Source of the DNA: Azolla pinnata
Lineage: Eukaryota; Streptophyta; Polypodiopsida; Salviniales; Salviniaceae
Assembly (NCBI GenBank): GCA_037176905.1
Contig: JBBBWG010027401.1
Coordinates: 10,544-63,390, forward strand
DNA: 52,847 nucleotides
Direction: 5' to 3'
The notes beneath the pieces are model-generated. The model was not told the origin of the DNA, did no database searches, and saw nothing but the letters and a program-made list of their open reading frames with translations. Within the stretch, counting starts at the first letter, position 1. Each line of letters starts with the position of its first letter. Below, piece by piece: positions 33,752 to 45,500 of the stretch. A program made the position numbers and the translations under genes.

Positions 33752-36700
33752 ATGGCAGCCCATTGGGCTCAGAAGACCATCTCCCTGTCTCCTCACAAGA
33801 GAGGCTGTCATCTCATCACTCCCAAGGTATCTTTCCTCTTCTCTCTTTTTCTTTCATTCCCACTGTTCCCTCACGGTTTTATGTCTTTCTTTTGGCTCGT
33901 TTGGGTTGAATCAGATTCATGTGTCTTTAAATAAAACGTTGGCGTTTTTTCTCTCTTTCTGTCACATATTCTGTGCATCTGGTTCTGTTTCTCTTGACAT
34001 GCATGCACATGTGTGTGTGTGTGTGCTTATATATGTGGTACCTAGAATCAATCGAGGTCTTATTTAAAATTCTTTTCTTTAAGAGAAGAAATCAGGAGAT
34101 TAATTTGATACATCAGTGGGTGATTGCAAGGCAATTTGCATGTTCGGCCATGGAAATCTAGTCCCATATTGGATAAAATGGGAGTTTAGCCTTCGGTTTC
34201 ACCTCCCTTTTCTTTTACTCCTCATAGCTTCACTAATGCTCAGATTTTCTATATAATCTGAATTTTTTTGTAAGTTTTGCTGGTTTGTTTGTTCTCCAGA
34301 TTCTCGAGGGTATCGAGCGTGATCTTTCATCATTCAAGTGCGGCATTGCCCACTTCTTTTGTGAGTATTTCTGACACTTGATAATATATGCATATATATC
34401 TACCTGTATTGTACATATATATGTGTACCTGCATGCATACCAGACTATGTGATAAGATTACATAAAAAAACATATCCATCAGCATTCCTATCTTTCATTT
34501 TTCGCGATTGTTATCATATCTGCTGATATCATGATCATGATCAAAGAAAATAATAGCACAGGAAATAAATCACTAGACTGGTTGAGACAAAACGTGTATA
34601 AAAATATAATTAGATAGAGATATAGAAAATTCGAGCATCTTAAATCGTGAAAGAATGAAGCAATTTGTGCTCTCAATATGGAATTTAGAGGGCGACTTAG
34701 ACTACTCTAGATGAATGGCTTACTAACGAGCAATGCTATGTAAAAACAGAACATCAGCCATGCATGTATAGCGTTTACAAGGGCAGTCATCCCATCTTTG
34801 GAAGTCCAACCGTCTTAGACCTATGAGAAATCCACTGGTCTTGGCCCTGTGGAAAGTCCAATCAATTTGGCCCTATGAGAAATCTAACTGTCTTGGCCTT
34901 ACCTCACAAAGATCATGTAATAGCATCAAAGTTGGGCATAGGCCTCACCTAATTTAAAAATTAGAGTTCCACAAATGTTTGGGCGCTCATACATAACTTA
35001 GAGAACTGTGGATCATTCGTAGTCACTTTAAGGATGGTATATTGAATATATCCAACACATCCTTGATAATCTATGCATATATACATACATGCCTACACAC
35101 ACATGTTCATGCATACATAGATTTGATAAAAAATTGAATACATACATACATACTTACATGCATATATATCTCTTTGGGCATTATAATACTTAAGGCTATA
35201 TAATAAGGTGTGTATCTAAACATATCCATTGACATTCCTATACTATTGTTGGCCGAACACCGGAGTGTACATATGTAACTGTACTACTACCGTATATTGG
35301 CTGCTTTTATTACATTTGCACTTGCTGCTAAATTCATGCTCGATAATCATATATATTCATATAAGTGCACTCGTACCACATGCGTGCATTCATACATATA
35401 TAATAAGGTGTGTATCTAAACATATCCATTGACATTCCTATACTATTGTTGGCCGAACACCGGAGTGTACATATGTAACTGTACTACTACCGTATATTGG
35501 CTGCTTTTATTACATTTGCACTTGCTGCTAAATTCATGCTCGATAATCATATATATTCATATAAGTGCACTCGTACCACATGCGTGCATTCATACATATA
35601 TATCTGTGTGTACATCATAATGCTTGTGGTAATGTAAGAAGGTGAATATATAAACATATCCATTCACATTTCTGTCTTAAGTATTCAGTCAGTGCTATTA
35701 TATTTGTTGATAAAGATCATCCCACATATGGGCATACAAACATACTTACACATCTGTGTATATGTTTAAGAAGATATTCGTGCACAATGACTCAAAAACG
35801 TAGCAATGGAATGAGGATCGACCATATTCTTGATTTATTGATTAAATTTGACGATAAAAAAAGTTGTGCTGTATGTTTTAAATCAATCTATGAATTTGCA
35901 GTACAACATACAAGCGCATCTCTGACTATCAATGAGAACTATGATGCTGATGTTCAGGCTGACACGGAAACATTCTTGAATAGGATTGTACCTGAGGTTA
36001 GTTACAACCTTGAAACCTAAAATCGTGTATGTAAGCTGTATGAAATAGGTAGATAAAAGAACATAAATATTGGAAGTGTTTAAGACATTTAATACATTCT
36101 ACATATTTGACATGTTTTATGTAGACCTCATATTCTAAGTAGTTTAAGTTAGAATACCTTTGAAATTTGTAGCATATGTATAGTACGTGTATTGTATACT
36201 AAGTGTTTTATAACATATGTTACAACCCTTATCCCCAAAATATCTTTACAAACAATCTTTCATGATAGTTCTAATTGATTTTGTGTAGGGTAGAAGTGCT
36301 CCTTGGCGGCACACCTTAGAAGGTATGGTTCACCAAATATATTCTCTAAATTCAAAACTTACAGCAACTGAATTTATGTACGATTTTGAGAACTCTTGGG
36401 TACATCTACGTTTTTGAGAAGACGAGGGGCATTTCTGTAAAACAAGCTTTGGAAAATGATTTTTTTTTTACTATTGTTTCGTTTGTTCAGGACCTGACGA
36501 TATGCCGGCACACATAAAATCGTCAATGTTTGGATGCTCACTCACGTAATGTTTGAATTTTAAAACTTTTAGTCCCATTTTTATCCTGGTCTTTTTATTA
36601 CTGTTTGTGTCGTTATTTTATGTTCTTTTTTGTATATTTGTTTTCCTCCTCGAGTTCACATACGTTCTTGATGATGTGTATGGATTTACGGATTTTTGCA

Positions 36701-37045
36701 CTTCCTTAAGACTGAATATTTTTGAACTTTGTATATATGAAAGGATTCCGATAACCGATGGGCAGCTCAATCTGGGGACATGGCAGGTGATGGTTCATTG
36801 CTTCTTCCTTTTTTACCTTCTTTACCTAAATGCATGGTTTTTTTTCAATGTATAATACATGCAATAAATACAAACTACAACATTCATTGACATCGAGTTT
36901 TTCGTTAGGTTTTTGATGTGCGGTTCCATGTATATGATGTTTTTATGCAATTGTTGACATCCTGTTTTTGCAGGGAATATGGTTATGTGAACATAGAGAT
37001 CAGGCAGGCTCTCGAAAAGTTGTCATCACTATGACAGGGGTTTGA
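33752..37045 (+). CDS. YjbQ/UPF0047 family protein
   Basis: Seven exons: 33752-33826, 34300-34360, 35902-35996, 36289-36322, 36491-36545, 36744-36786, 36974-37045; 144 residues, the usual length for the family. Family motifs are all present in order: KRGCHLIT (16-23), LQHTSASLTINENYDADVQ (46-64), FLNRIVPE, WRHTLEGPDDMPAHIKSS, SLTIPITDGQLNLGTWQGIW and LCEHRD. Bacterial YjbQ proteins have been linked to thiamine-phosphate synthase activity, but the physiological role is unsettled and the plant role unknown. The start was chosen at MAAHWAQKT, which fits the family N-terminus; an in-frame ATG at 33647 would add 35 residues of doubtful character. Intron 2 (34361-35901) carries a perfect 200-bp duplication. 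Confidence 0.95.
35201..35600. repeat. perfect 200-bp tandem duplication in YjbQ intron 2
   Basis: 35201-35400 and 35401-35600 appear identical base for base, beginning TAATAAGGTGTGTATCTAAA and ending CATACATATA. Identical short open frames start at 35229 and 35429. Confidence 0.97.
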
Positions 37046-39784
37046 GCATAGATATTTTCGCAGCTTTTTGAATAAAATCTAGTATGTGTATAAAAATACA
37101 AGGAAAGGTTCTTTTTCTAAGTTCTCACCATTACAAGGGTCTGAAAACCATGTCATGGAAGTTTTGGATCCGTTGCAAAACATTTGTTCCCTTACTTAGA
37201 ATATATGATGAGGCCTTTTGATGATCATTTGTTAGTAGTGTTGTGATGCAAGCTCCATAGCTATGAATGAAGTTGATGTTTCCGAATGTCTGCGCCACAG
37301 GTTATGCTTCACCTGATGTCCTGGTCAGATGGACGAGGTACATCAGGTTCAAGCAAGTAAAGGGAGGAATCGATTTCATCAGATTGGAATGGGTTGGGTG
37401 GCAAAGATTGAAAGTTTACTGACAAAGGCTTCACAATGGATAAAGAGAATTGTCATTGTACAAGTATTTCTATTGAGGGTTTAGCATCCTGAATGTCTAA
37501 GTCAGGAAAATTTCATTGTAGAGGAAAACCCAAAACATCCTTATTATTACTAATAGGAAATGGATCTTTTTTACTGGGGAGAAGAAGAAAGTTTCTACTT
37601 CTGACTTTTCCCCTGAATATGAAGCAAAGTTTTTAAGATTCTTCCATGCCAGGACATGACAAGGGATTCCTCGAGTTGTGGCTCGGATCTGCGCTCGTCT
37701 GGCTGAACCACTGAAGTCAATGTGTTGGGTCAGTTCGTGCAAACCGATGAGATTCCGTCTGCTGATTCCATTCACCGAACAAAAGTGGAGTGATTCCTCT
37801 TTGCAGGTTAGGAACACCAACTCATGGCTATTTCTCCTCGGAGAGAAGTCATCTGCTCCATTGTTTTGTTAATATTGTATAAGATTTCACCTGCACACAA
37901 AGCAGTTGGGAAAGCAGAAATTTGGAATGTATCAGATGCAAAAAAGAAGAGAAGCCTTTGCCGCCTCCTCTTCTTTTTTGCATAAACTTCAGAGTGAATC
38001 AGGAACATGTATTTGCAATCCAAATAGAAAAACACACACACTTACACACCCAGACACATTGTGTGTTCATAGAGTGATATGAATCCAAGTCATACCCTAA
38101 AAAACCTAAACCCTAAATGCCTTGGTCCTGTTCACTGCTCTTCTAAAATTCAGAGAAGCATCGGGCACATGAATGGTAACAACACAACCATCCATGAGCT
38201 GTAATTTGGGCACTTTGGTTGGCATGATCCGTCTCCATACATGATGGTGCAAAAAAAGGTGCTGTGATTTGCTCTTTTCTGCTGAAGGATGGGTTTTCGT
38301 CGCCCAATGTAGTACACCGATCGATCGATCGATCTTTCTCACTGGTTTTTAGATCATCCAGCAGGTTTTTGCTTGTTCTCATTCCAGCAGATGTTTCGGT
38401 GATCGATCGATTTTCTTGCCGGTTTTGGATCATTGAGCGGGTTTTTCCTCGGCGGTTTTGTTCTATCCAGCTGATGAGATTCAGAGCATCATCAAGGATC
38501 CGTGGTAACGATCATGGGTGCCGGGAATCTGAGCATGATATGCCGTAGTTGACGATGATATGTAATCAGTGGGCACATAGGACATACTCTGGTAAGTATA
38601 CAAGCTGGATGAATTCTCTTAGTACTTCCCTGTACAGTTTTCTCAGATGATTTCTTGCCTTACTTTGTTTTAAAGGTAGGTGCCTGTTAATGGCATGGTA
38701 TACATACACACAGGAGATAATAGCCCAACACTTGATGATCAATCTTTAGGATGGAGGCAATAGCTTCAAGGATTGTACAGGTAAAGTGGGTGGTAGGTTT
38801 TGACTCCATGCGTAAACGTCGATTTCTTTCGCATTCGCCTTGTCAAAATGGATTGCGATCAGACCTGCCTTTTGATCACCACGATTGATCAGCTTGCTTC
38901 TCGGTCTGGATGAGCGATTCTTCTGCGTATCAGAAAGAAGAGTGTGGGGCCTGCATTTCCAGATAGGCAGGGAGTTGGTTCTTGGATTGGAGTGGCATGT
39001 CACTTTTGAAGCCATGATGCACTCTGCAGATGCCCTAAGAGGGAGTTGTTCTTATTCCAGAATTTGCGTCAGAACATTCGGGGTTAGTTAAGATCGATGC
39101 AACTGCTTTGCAGTTTATGCAAAATCGCCCGTCAATGTGCCACAAGAAAGGAGGAAGATTTCGAGCATTTCAAACATCGACATGATAGCCTCATGGAAGA
39201 CATGCGTGCATCGGATCTCGATTCCGAACTCCCCTTTCCCCCATATTAAAGTCGTGATTGCAACAGTACGAATCGAACTGGGCTTGTTGGGTCATCGGGA
39301 TTCTGAATTCGAGAAGCCTGCAAGCGAAGATCTCGCTTACCAAGCCTGAACGCGCGTGGCTCTGGCTTCAAGAAGCCTTTTCTACAAAGTGTGGATCTGT
39401 CAACTCTCTCTATCCCATTGCTGAGCAGAAACCGATAAAGTGCACTGTTTCTCTACCAAGACTCTGGACTGCGGTGAAGTTTCAACAGCTCCTACATAAC
39501 AAATTGCAAAAGCTACAGTTTAAGACAATTCAGGAGTTGTGGTTTCGCTTAACAGAAAGACCAGATCATCAGATGCTTGACCATAGTCGTAGGGCTCTTG
39601 CGCAGATTGTAATTGTGGTTGGCATGCATCTGGGTTCAGCAAACAGGACTATATTAAGTCAACCCACAACGTTATGGTGCATTTGCGATTGTAAAACCAT
39701 GGTTAGAAAATCGAGCACAGGCGGGTTCACATCCGCTAGGGTTGCCTTGTTGATCAGTAAGACCTTCGTCATGGTCAGGAGATA
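37046..39784. other. intergenic, no supported gene
   Basis: The left part is YjbQ 3' flank. Features seen: telo-box-like AAACCCTAAATGCC near 38108 and a GATC run near 38318. Open frames at 37497-37820 (minus) and 39258-39788 (plus, 176 codons) resemble no family I know and lack clean splice context. Confidence 0.45.
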
Positions 39785-40110
39785 TTAATCATGGTGAATG
39801 AAGATCAGGGTTACTAATCACGATTAAGGTCACCATGATTAGGAAGTCAGGAGCTGCGAAAGCTAACCGTTCGACTAGGTTAGATCAATCATGGTTAACA
39901 CGTGATCGTGGTTAATTAAAATGGTAACCATGATTAAGAGGAGGAAAGCCAGCCCTGATTATAGCAAAACTGACCTTAACCATGGTTGGTTCCTAACCAC
40001 AGCGGGGATAACCATGGTTAGCGCCGAACTTAACCATGGGTGTAAGAAACGAAGACCATGGTTAGAGGAAGCTATAAGCATGATTAAGAGAACCATGGTT
40101 AGAGGACGCC
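39785..40110. repeat. short degenerate CATGGTTA/CATGATTA repeats
   Basis: Many copies of AACCATGGTTA and ATCATGGTTAA/CATGATTAAG at irregular spacing; the first is palindromic. The pattern continues after the adjacent 32-bp array (40890-41065). Confidence 0.8.
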
Positions 40111-40870
40111 AAGCATGATTAAGGACCCACTATTACGACGCTAAGCATGATTAAGGGGCCACCATTAGGAAGCTAAGCATGATTAAGGAGCGACCATTAG
40201 GATGCTAAGCATGATTAAGGAGCCACTATTAGGACGCTAAGCGTGATTAAGGAGCCAACATTAGGACGCTAAGAATGGTTAACGATCCACTATTAGCATG
40301 ATTAAGGAGCCACTATTAGGACGCTAAGCATGATTAAGGAGCCACTATTAGGACGCTAAGCATGATTAAGGANNNNNNNNNNNNNNNNNNNNNNNNNNNN
40401 NNNNNNNNNNNNNNNNNNNNNNNNNNNNNNNNNNNNNNNNNNNNNNNNNNNNNNNNNNNNNNNNNNNNNNNNGCATGATTAAGGAGCCACTATTAGGACG
40501 CTAAGCATGATTAAGGAGCCACTATTAGGACGCTAAGCATGATTAAGGAATACCATTATTAGGACGCTAAGCATGATTAAGGAATACCATTATTAGGGCG
40601 CTAAGCATGGTTAACGACCCACTATTAGCATGATTAAGGAGCCACTATTAGGAACGCTAAGCATGATTAAGGAATACCATTATTAGGACGCTAAGCATGA
40701 TTAAGGAATACCATGATTAGGACGCTAAGCATGATTAACGACCCACTATTAGCATGATTAGGACGCTAAGCATGATTAACGACCCACTATTAGCATGATT
40801 AAGGAGCCACTATTAGGACGCTAAGCATGATTAAGGAGCCACTATTAGGACGCTAAGCATGATTAAGGGA
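40111..40870. repeat. 32-bp minisatellite interrupted by assembly gap
   Basis: Units of GCTAAGCATGATTAAGGAGC plus CACTATTAGGAC, with variants carrying GGAATACCATT or GACCCACTATTAGC. Copies continue on both sides of the run of N. Confidence 0.95.
40373..40472. other. assembly gap, exactly 100 N
   Basis: A run of 100 N inside the 32-bp array. The round number suggests a placeholder for unknown length, so the array is probably longer than shown. Confidence 0.97.
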
Positions 40871-41164
40871 GGTTGTGATGGTTAAATGGGGAGATGGGTT
40901 AAAAGCCAGCCATGATTAAGGCCAACCCAACCATGGTTAAAAACCAACCGTAGTTAAGGGAGTAGGCTTAAAAACCCTAAACGTAACCATGGTTAAAAAC
41001 GAACCATGGTTAAGGCAGCCCCGAACTTCTTAACTCGACCGTGATTAGATAGCTAACCATGGTTGAGTTAAGAAGTTAGGGTTTGGATCACACGGAGCAG
41101 GGCCAGTGTTAATGCGCACATGGGCACACAGAGCACGCGCGAGAGACAGAGGATGCCCAGGAAC
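40871..41164. other. CATGGTTA-type degenerate repeats and a small hairpin
   Basis: More AACCATGGTTAA motifs. Arms 41024-41040 and 41061-41077 (AACTTCTTAACTC against GAGTTAAGAAGTT, 16 of 17 paired) form a hairpin with a 20-nt loop. Confidence 0.6.
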
Positions 41165-42585
41165 CCTAATTCAGGCCGAGATGACGCGCAGGTGTAACCC
41201 TAATTTCGCGCGCAGAGCTGCTCCAGGCCGAAATGCTCTCCTCTAGCACCCCCTGGAATGCGCGGGAGTGAGTAGTGCTACGAAATCGCTGCTGTTGGGT
41301 CTCCGAAAGGCGCGGATACTTCGAAAAGGAATCGATCGGGAGAACGCCAGGAAGGAAGCAAAGAGATATGGGCAGCAAGGCAAAAGGGCCACGGTGAGTC
41401 CCTCTGTTCTTCTCCCTTCTTCTTCATTCCTTGTAGATCTGGGTTTTTTTTTTTAGGGTTTCCATTTCGCCATTCTTGGGGTTTTCTCCTTGAAGAGAAG
41501 AATTCCTGCATTCGCAGCTGAGAATGGCAGTGAAAGCTTCCTCCTTTTTCTTGTTTTTCTCTCAGGACCTCTGTTTCGTGAGCTCTCGTTTGAATCCCAT
41601 TCCTCTACGTGCTTCTGTAATTTAGCCCTTTTTTTTTCTCAGGCTTTTTGCTATCCTAGAAAAATTGACCCAACAGAAATGAAACAAGAAAATGAAGAAT
41701 TAGAGCGAGAGGAAGAAGAAGAAAAAAAGAGGAAGAAGAAAAGGAGGAGGAGAAGAATGAGTATAGTGGAATCTAACAGGGAGGGAGATCTTCGGTTTCG
41801 TGGGATTTGAGCAATGGAGGTTGCTTGAATGTGGAGGAGGAGGAAGAGAGTTCACAGTGCAATGGAGCATTGCAAGTGCAAGGGTGGAAATAATAAGCAA
41901 GAGCTCAAGTATTATGATGATGTTGCAATCGAGGGGTGTGCTGAAATTAGAAGAATTTTGTTCTGATGTAGCCAGGATTGTATTGAGAAGGCGAATCCTT
42001 AAGCAGAGATATCACAGTGGCGGACCTAGTTTGAAATAGATCGAAAGACCATTACAAAGAAGTAGGAAGGAGGAAAAAATTGGTATAGCAGAGTGCTTTG
42101 AAGGTAATAAGAAAAAGCTTGCTTGAAATATCGGACAAAGCATAGAGAAACAGATGATGAATAAGTAAAACTTGCTTGAAATGGAAAAGAAGGGCAATAG
42201 AGATTGTGAAGAACTAGGTTACTTGAAATAGAGGAAGAAGAAGAATTATCAAGAAATAGAGATTGTGAAGAGCCAGCGTGCTTGAAATAGAGCAAGAGGA
42301 AAAGAATCAACGTCAATACCAGAGTGGAGTGTGAAGAACAAGCTTATTTGAAAATAAAGGAAGAGGAAGAATCGTTGAGAAAATCAGGTTGTGAAGAACT
42401 AGCTTGCTTGAGATAGAGGAGGAGGAAGAATCTTCAAGCTGTACCGAATGTGAAGAACTATTTACAGAGAAGGATCGAAAGATGGATTAGTGTTATGGAT
42501 TTTGACAAGGAAGAAGGGTGAATTTAGAAGAGGAACAAGAACTAGGAGTGAGAAGCCTCAAACGGAAGAGAAAGCGTGCTTTCCC
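41165..42585 (+). other. presumed leader of the DnaJ gene with a 5' UTR intron
   Basis: A consensus donor (CACG then GTGAGTC) at 41394 follows a stretch with telo-box-like ACCCTAAT motifs, suggesting a non-coding first exon of about 41165-41393. The acceptor is not certain; TTTACAG at 42467 is one candidate. No other coding gene was seen. Confidence 0.45.
42050..42470. repeat. degenerate ~70-bp repeat in DnaJ leader
   Basis: About six diverged units around TGTGAAGAACTAGCTTGCTT then GAAATAGAGGAAGAGGAAGA, ending close to the start codon. Confidence 0.8.
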
Positions 42586-45500
42586 ATGATGGAGTGCAAC
42601 AAAGAAGAAGCGCATCGAGCAAAAGAGATAGCGGAGAAGAAGCTTGCAATGCAAGATTACAATGGAGCTCACAAGATGCTTCAGAAAGCATTACAGCTCT
42701 ACCCTAGTCTTGAGAACACGTCCCAAATGACGGCTGTGTTGGTCGTTCATATGGCTGCCCAAACGAAGATCAATGGGTGTGAAACGGACTGGTATGGAAT
42801 CTTGCAGGTTGAAGATACTCAAGCTGAAGATATGGTGATAAGGAAACAATACAAGAAGCTAGCTTTGCTGCTTCACCCCGATAAGAACAAGCTCCCTGGG
42901 GCAGAGGCTGCCTTTAAGCTCATTGGAGAAGCTCTCCAAGTCCTCTCGGATAAGCAACAGAGGGCTATACATGATTCTAGAAGAAAGCCAATGGTGGTAA
43001 ATAAAAGCACCTCCAATCGAAACCCTAATAGGAGCCAAGCTACCAATAAATCAAGGAATCCCTCTGCAGCTTCAGTCTCGGCGTCTCTCACGTTTATGAC
43101 AATTTGCCCTGCTTGCCACACACGCTATCAATACTATCGTGTTTATGAGAATCAGAATCTTCTTTGTCATCAATGCCGGACTCCGTTCGTGGCCAGAGAG
43201 TTCTATGTCGCGCCAAACAACAGCAATGGGTTTCCGTGGCAACAACAATTCACTCAGCATCAACAGCAACCTCAACATCAGCATCAAATACATCCACAGC
43301 ATCAACAACATCAGCAACATCAACATCAACAACACCAACACCATCAACAGTATCAATACCAACAACATCAATACCAAAGGTTTAATGGATCCATTCCAGC
43401 TACTGATGCAGGTGTGACCACTGACTATATAACTCAGATGATGAAGGAACGGCAATATATGGATGCAAACTTAGGTAATAAGAGGAAGAGGGAGGAGGAA
43501 GAGAGAGAGATGAGGAGAATGGAGAAAGAGCAACTAAAGAAAGTGAGGGCCGATCAAAAGGCTCAAGAGGCTTTAGAAAAGATGATGAGGAAGAAGAGAG
43601 AGCAAGAAGAGAGGGCAGCGACTAAAGATAAGAGGAAAAGGCAACGCAAGCGTGTATCAGGGAGCAGCAGTGAAGAGGATGATGAGATTGAAGACTCTCT
43701 AGATGATGTGTCAGATGAGGAAGTGACTAATCATGTGGTTGATTCAGGAGCTGCACCAAGAAGATCAGCTAGGCCTCGAAGAAACGTTACCTACAGGATT
43801 GATGTGAGTGATGACGATGACGACGACGACGACGACGAAGATTCTTCCTCCAAGGCTAATGAAGAGGTTAAACAGAATGAGGAAGCGAAGGCAAATGAAG
43901 ATGATGCTCAGAATGGGGATTCGGTAGATATGCAAGAGAAGCAAAAACTTGCAGATTTCTTCAAGGTCCGGATAAGATTGAGTCTCAATTTACAAAACCC
44001 AAGGAATTCCGATGCTAGTGCAAGTGGGGGTGCTAGTGCTAATGCTAGTATGAGTCCTAATGCTAGCGATTCTGCTAATGCCAATATTTCTACTAGTGCT
44101 AATGGTGATGGTAATGCTACTGGTAACGGTAATGTTGATGCTAGTGTTAATGCTACTGGTAATGGTAACGTTGATGCTAGTGTTAATGCTAATGCCAATG
44201 GGCAAGCAACTCATGAGCAAGTGTCAAATTCTGCTGATATTGTCATGGAGAGTGGAAAGGTTAACGAGCATAGTTGCTCTGTTTCTGCTGAAAAGGACAA
44301 GGACCCTACAAAGATTGAGAGTACAGCAACAAATGATATATCGATGTCTCCTATAGAGAATGACTCCGATTTCGAAGAAAATGATAGGGATTCAGTAAAG
44401 GGGAAGAATGCTTTTAAGGAAAAATTTAAATCCCTTACAAAGGACTACTCTGCTTCTGAAGATAAGGGTAAGGGTCTGGTGGGGGAGAAGACTGCTTTGA
44501 AGGGGAAGCATATGTCTCTTTCAGAGGATTACAATGCTCTTGAAGAGAAAGGTAAAGTTTCGATAGTGGGCAAGAATGGAGTAAAGGAAAAGTCCAAATC
44601 TCTTTCAGAACATTACGCTGCTTTTGAAGTAAAGGATTCAGGAATAGCGAAGCTGAGGTCCAAACGTACAGCATCAAAGAAATACTGTACGTTTGAAGGG
44701 AACAACTTAGGAGGGGCAAAGTTGAACTCTAGCTCTTTCTCTAAGGATTACCCCGCTTATGAAGGAATGGATAAAGATTCCGGAAGAGAGACTAGTGCAA
44801 CAAGGTTGAAGTCGAAATCTCCGTTAAAAAATTCTGCTATTCTTGAAGGAAAGGAAAGAACATTTGTTAAGTTACAATCTCAATCCCCTTCAAAGGAGTA
44901 TTCAGCTTTCGATGATAAGGATTCTGAAAGTGGCAAACATCGTGTGCAGCCAAGAACTAAATTTTCTTCACAGGATTACTCTGTATTTGGAGAAAAGGAT
45001 GACAGAAGGGGGAAGAATTCGGCGATTTTGAAGTCTAAATCTCCTTCAAAGGACCACTATCTTGTCGAAGAAAAGGATGCTGGAAAGGGGAGGAATGCCA
45101 TGAAATCAAAGTCCAAATCTTCCCTGCAGAATTATGATCCTTTTGAAGAAACAGATCCAGGATTGGAGAAGAATGCTGCAAAGCGAAGGTCTAAATCATC
45201 CTCAAAGGACTACTCTTGGTACGAAGAAAATGTGTATGGAAGCGGAAAGAATGCAGTAAGGGAACGGGCAAAAACTCTTTCGAAGGATTATTCTCTTCAT
45301 GATGAGAGTTTTGGCGGAAAGGGCAAGAATCTGACAAAGGAGAAGTTGAGGTCTCCTCTGGAAGCTCCATGTGCCGTTTTTGAAACACATGGGGGAAAGG
45401 GGAAGAGGAATTCAGCCGTGGAAATGCCGAGATCTAGAGGAAGGTCGAGCAAAGCTGAGGTTTTAAATCTGGAAAGTGATGAAAGTGAAGAGGAAGAGTC

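Noticed and set aside
39258-39788. 176-codon plus-strand open frame
   Set aside because: No recognisable domain, composition like the surrounding DNA, and its end runs into the CATGGTTA repeat region.
40111-40870. Possible CRISPR-like array
   Set aside because: Repeats are contiguous with no unique spacers, in a plant nuclear context; it is a minisatellite. The same applies to the 47-bp array at the left edge.
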